The notes beneath the pieces are model-generated. The model made no database searches. It was not told where the DNA came from and saw only the letters and a program-made list of their open reading frames with translations. DNA of 64,000 bases from Gilliamella apicola. Lineage in GTDB: Bacteria > Pseudomonadota > Gammaproteobacteria > Enterobacterales > Orbaceae. Numbering within the stretch: the stretch's first letter is position 1; each line of letters starts with the position of its first letter. Of this stretch, positions 63,514-64,000 are shown piece by piece. The stretch covers positions 1,240,001 to 1,304,000 of the forward strand of contig NZ_CP007445.1 in the NCBI RefSeq assembly GCF_000599985.1, in the 5' to 3' direction. Both the position numbers and the translations under genes were made by a program.

Positions 63514-64000
63514 TGTAAATACCCCATTGTTAGCACACAAATCAAGTAGAAAATCATGCTATTTGCTTCATGTTTCTATATTCAATTGGTGTCATATTAT
63601 TTAATGCTTCATGCGGTCTTTCTGTGTTATACATTTCTAACCACTCTTCGGTTATTTTTCTTACTTGTTCCAGATTTTTAAATAAATACAGATCTAATAC
63701 CTCCGTTCGATATGTGCGGTTAAATCGTTCTATATAGCCGTTTTGATAAGGACTACCTGGTTTAATATAATCTAGGGTTATTCCATGTGATTTTGCCCAA
63801 CTTGTAAATCTGTTTGAGGTAAATTCTGTGCCATTATCAACGCGTATTTTTAATGGATAACCGTGATATTGAGCCAGTCTGTCTAAATAACGGGTAATTC
63901 TACCTGCCGATAAACTGACCGCAATATCAATGCCTAATGCCTCTCGATTAAAGTCATCAATAACATTAAAGGTTCTAAATCGGCGGTGATTTTGAGAACT
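63514..64000 (-). mobile_element. IS3-family element, inverted second copy, cut by the window end
   Basis: TGTAAATACCCCATTGTTAG at 63514 is the right end of the element at 32769-33962 in reverse. The visible 487 bases appear identical to that copy's 3' end. Its orientation is opposite, so the two copies flank 29.5 kb in inverted arrangement. Confidence 0.9.
63554..64000 (-). CDS. IS3-family OrfB, partial
   Basis: The minus strand encodes the last 148 residues of the DDE transposase: RFRTFNVIDDFNREALGID, VDNGTEFTS (Asp), GYIERFNR (Glu), TPIEYRNMKQIA-TGA (63554-63556). Equal in length to positions 33476-33922 of copy 1. The rest lies beyond the window. Confidence 0.9.
   Translation of the reverse strand, partial: SSQNHRRFRTFNVIDDFNREALGIDIAVSLSAGRITRYLDRLAQYHGYPLKIRVDNGTEFTSNRFTSWAKSHGITLDYIKPGSPYQNGYIERFNRTYRTEVLDLYLFKNLEQVRKITEEWLEMYNTERPHEALNNMTPIEYRNMKQIA

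Noticed and set aside
1..64000. tRNA, rRNA, DNA uptake sequences of Neisseriaceae or Pasteurellaceae type
   Set aside because: No tRNA-like cloverleaf or rRNA segment was noticed, and no repeated uptake motif was seen by eye, so neither host identity nor uptake could be argued from them.

Overview
The window is a 64 kb accessory region made almost entirely of Rhs-type polymorphic toxin debris and immunity genes. Nearly every gene is on the + strand. The repeated unit is a piece of Rhs core of variable length, ending in the conserved [18 protein letters not shown] / [12 protein letters not shown](I/V)DPxG boundary. It is followed by a unique AT-rich toxin tip and then, within a few bases or overlapping, a small AT-rich gene that is almost certainly the cognate immunity gene. 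No full-length Rhs gene, secretion gene, tRNA, rRNA, CRISPR array or housekeeping gene is visible. The core pieces look clearly richer in G+C than the tips and immunity genes. The organism is probably a host-associated low-G+C gamma- or betaproteobacterium. Bee-gut symbionts such as Gilliamella and Snodgrassella are known for expanded orphan Rhs arrays and would fit, but the window does not prove this.

Region 1 (1-3.3 kb) holds decayed tips and immunity fragments. Region 2 (3.3-31.3 kb) is a head-to-tail array of about 18 tip/immunity cassettes. Their cores are very similar to one another and mostly lack any start signal, so they look like silent donors that could replace the C-terminus of an expressed rhs gene elsewhere by recombination. 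Recognisable or plausible tip types are HNH-superfamily nucleases (LHH and others), BECR-fold RNases, a nucleotidyltransferase, a GIY-YIG/URI-like nuclease, a restriction-endonuclease-like nuclease, ADP-ribosyltransferase-like tips and a DUF4329/JAMM-like tip. Partners include SUKH (SMI1/KNR4), CPCC-cysteine-rich and DUF1963-like proteins and many unnamed small proteins. IS481-family fragments at 12.0-12.4 and 27.8-27.9 kb mark breakpoints.

Region 3 (31.3-41.4 kb) is transitional. It holds a SymE-like gene on the opposite strand, an intact IS3-family element (32769-33962, 4-bp target duplication), a WHH nuclease remnant with a SUKH gene, an Imm50-like gene and a pentapeptide-repeat gene. The toxin parts are broken by stops and frameshifts.

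Region 4 (41.4-63.4 kb) is an immunity bank. The Rhs cores have decayed to barely recognisable A+T-rich relics and the tips carry nonsense codons, yet the immunity-type genes are intact and locally amplified. There are two alpha-helical paralogue families in alternating tandem (41.4-44.7 kb), a tandem pair at 47.9-48.9 kb, a duplicated 402-residue fusion with a C-terminal SUKH domain (49.4 and 51.5 kb), three tandem barstar-domain genes (53.0-55.6 kb), and DUF7710-like, CPCC-like and DUF2750 proteins. A second, inverted IS3 copy runs off the right edge (63514-64000), so inverted IS copies flank the whole bank.

The likely logic is that region 2 is a store of exchangeable toxin/immunity ends for one or a few expressed Rhs effectors, while region 4 keeps protection against siblings' toxins after the matching toxins have been lost. 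Family assignments come from motif recognition only.
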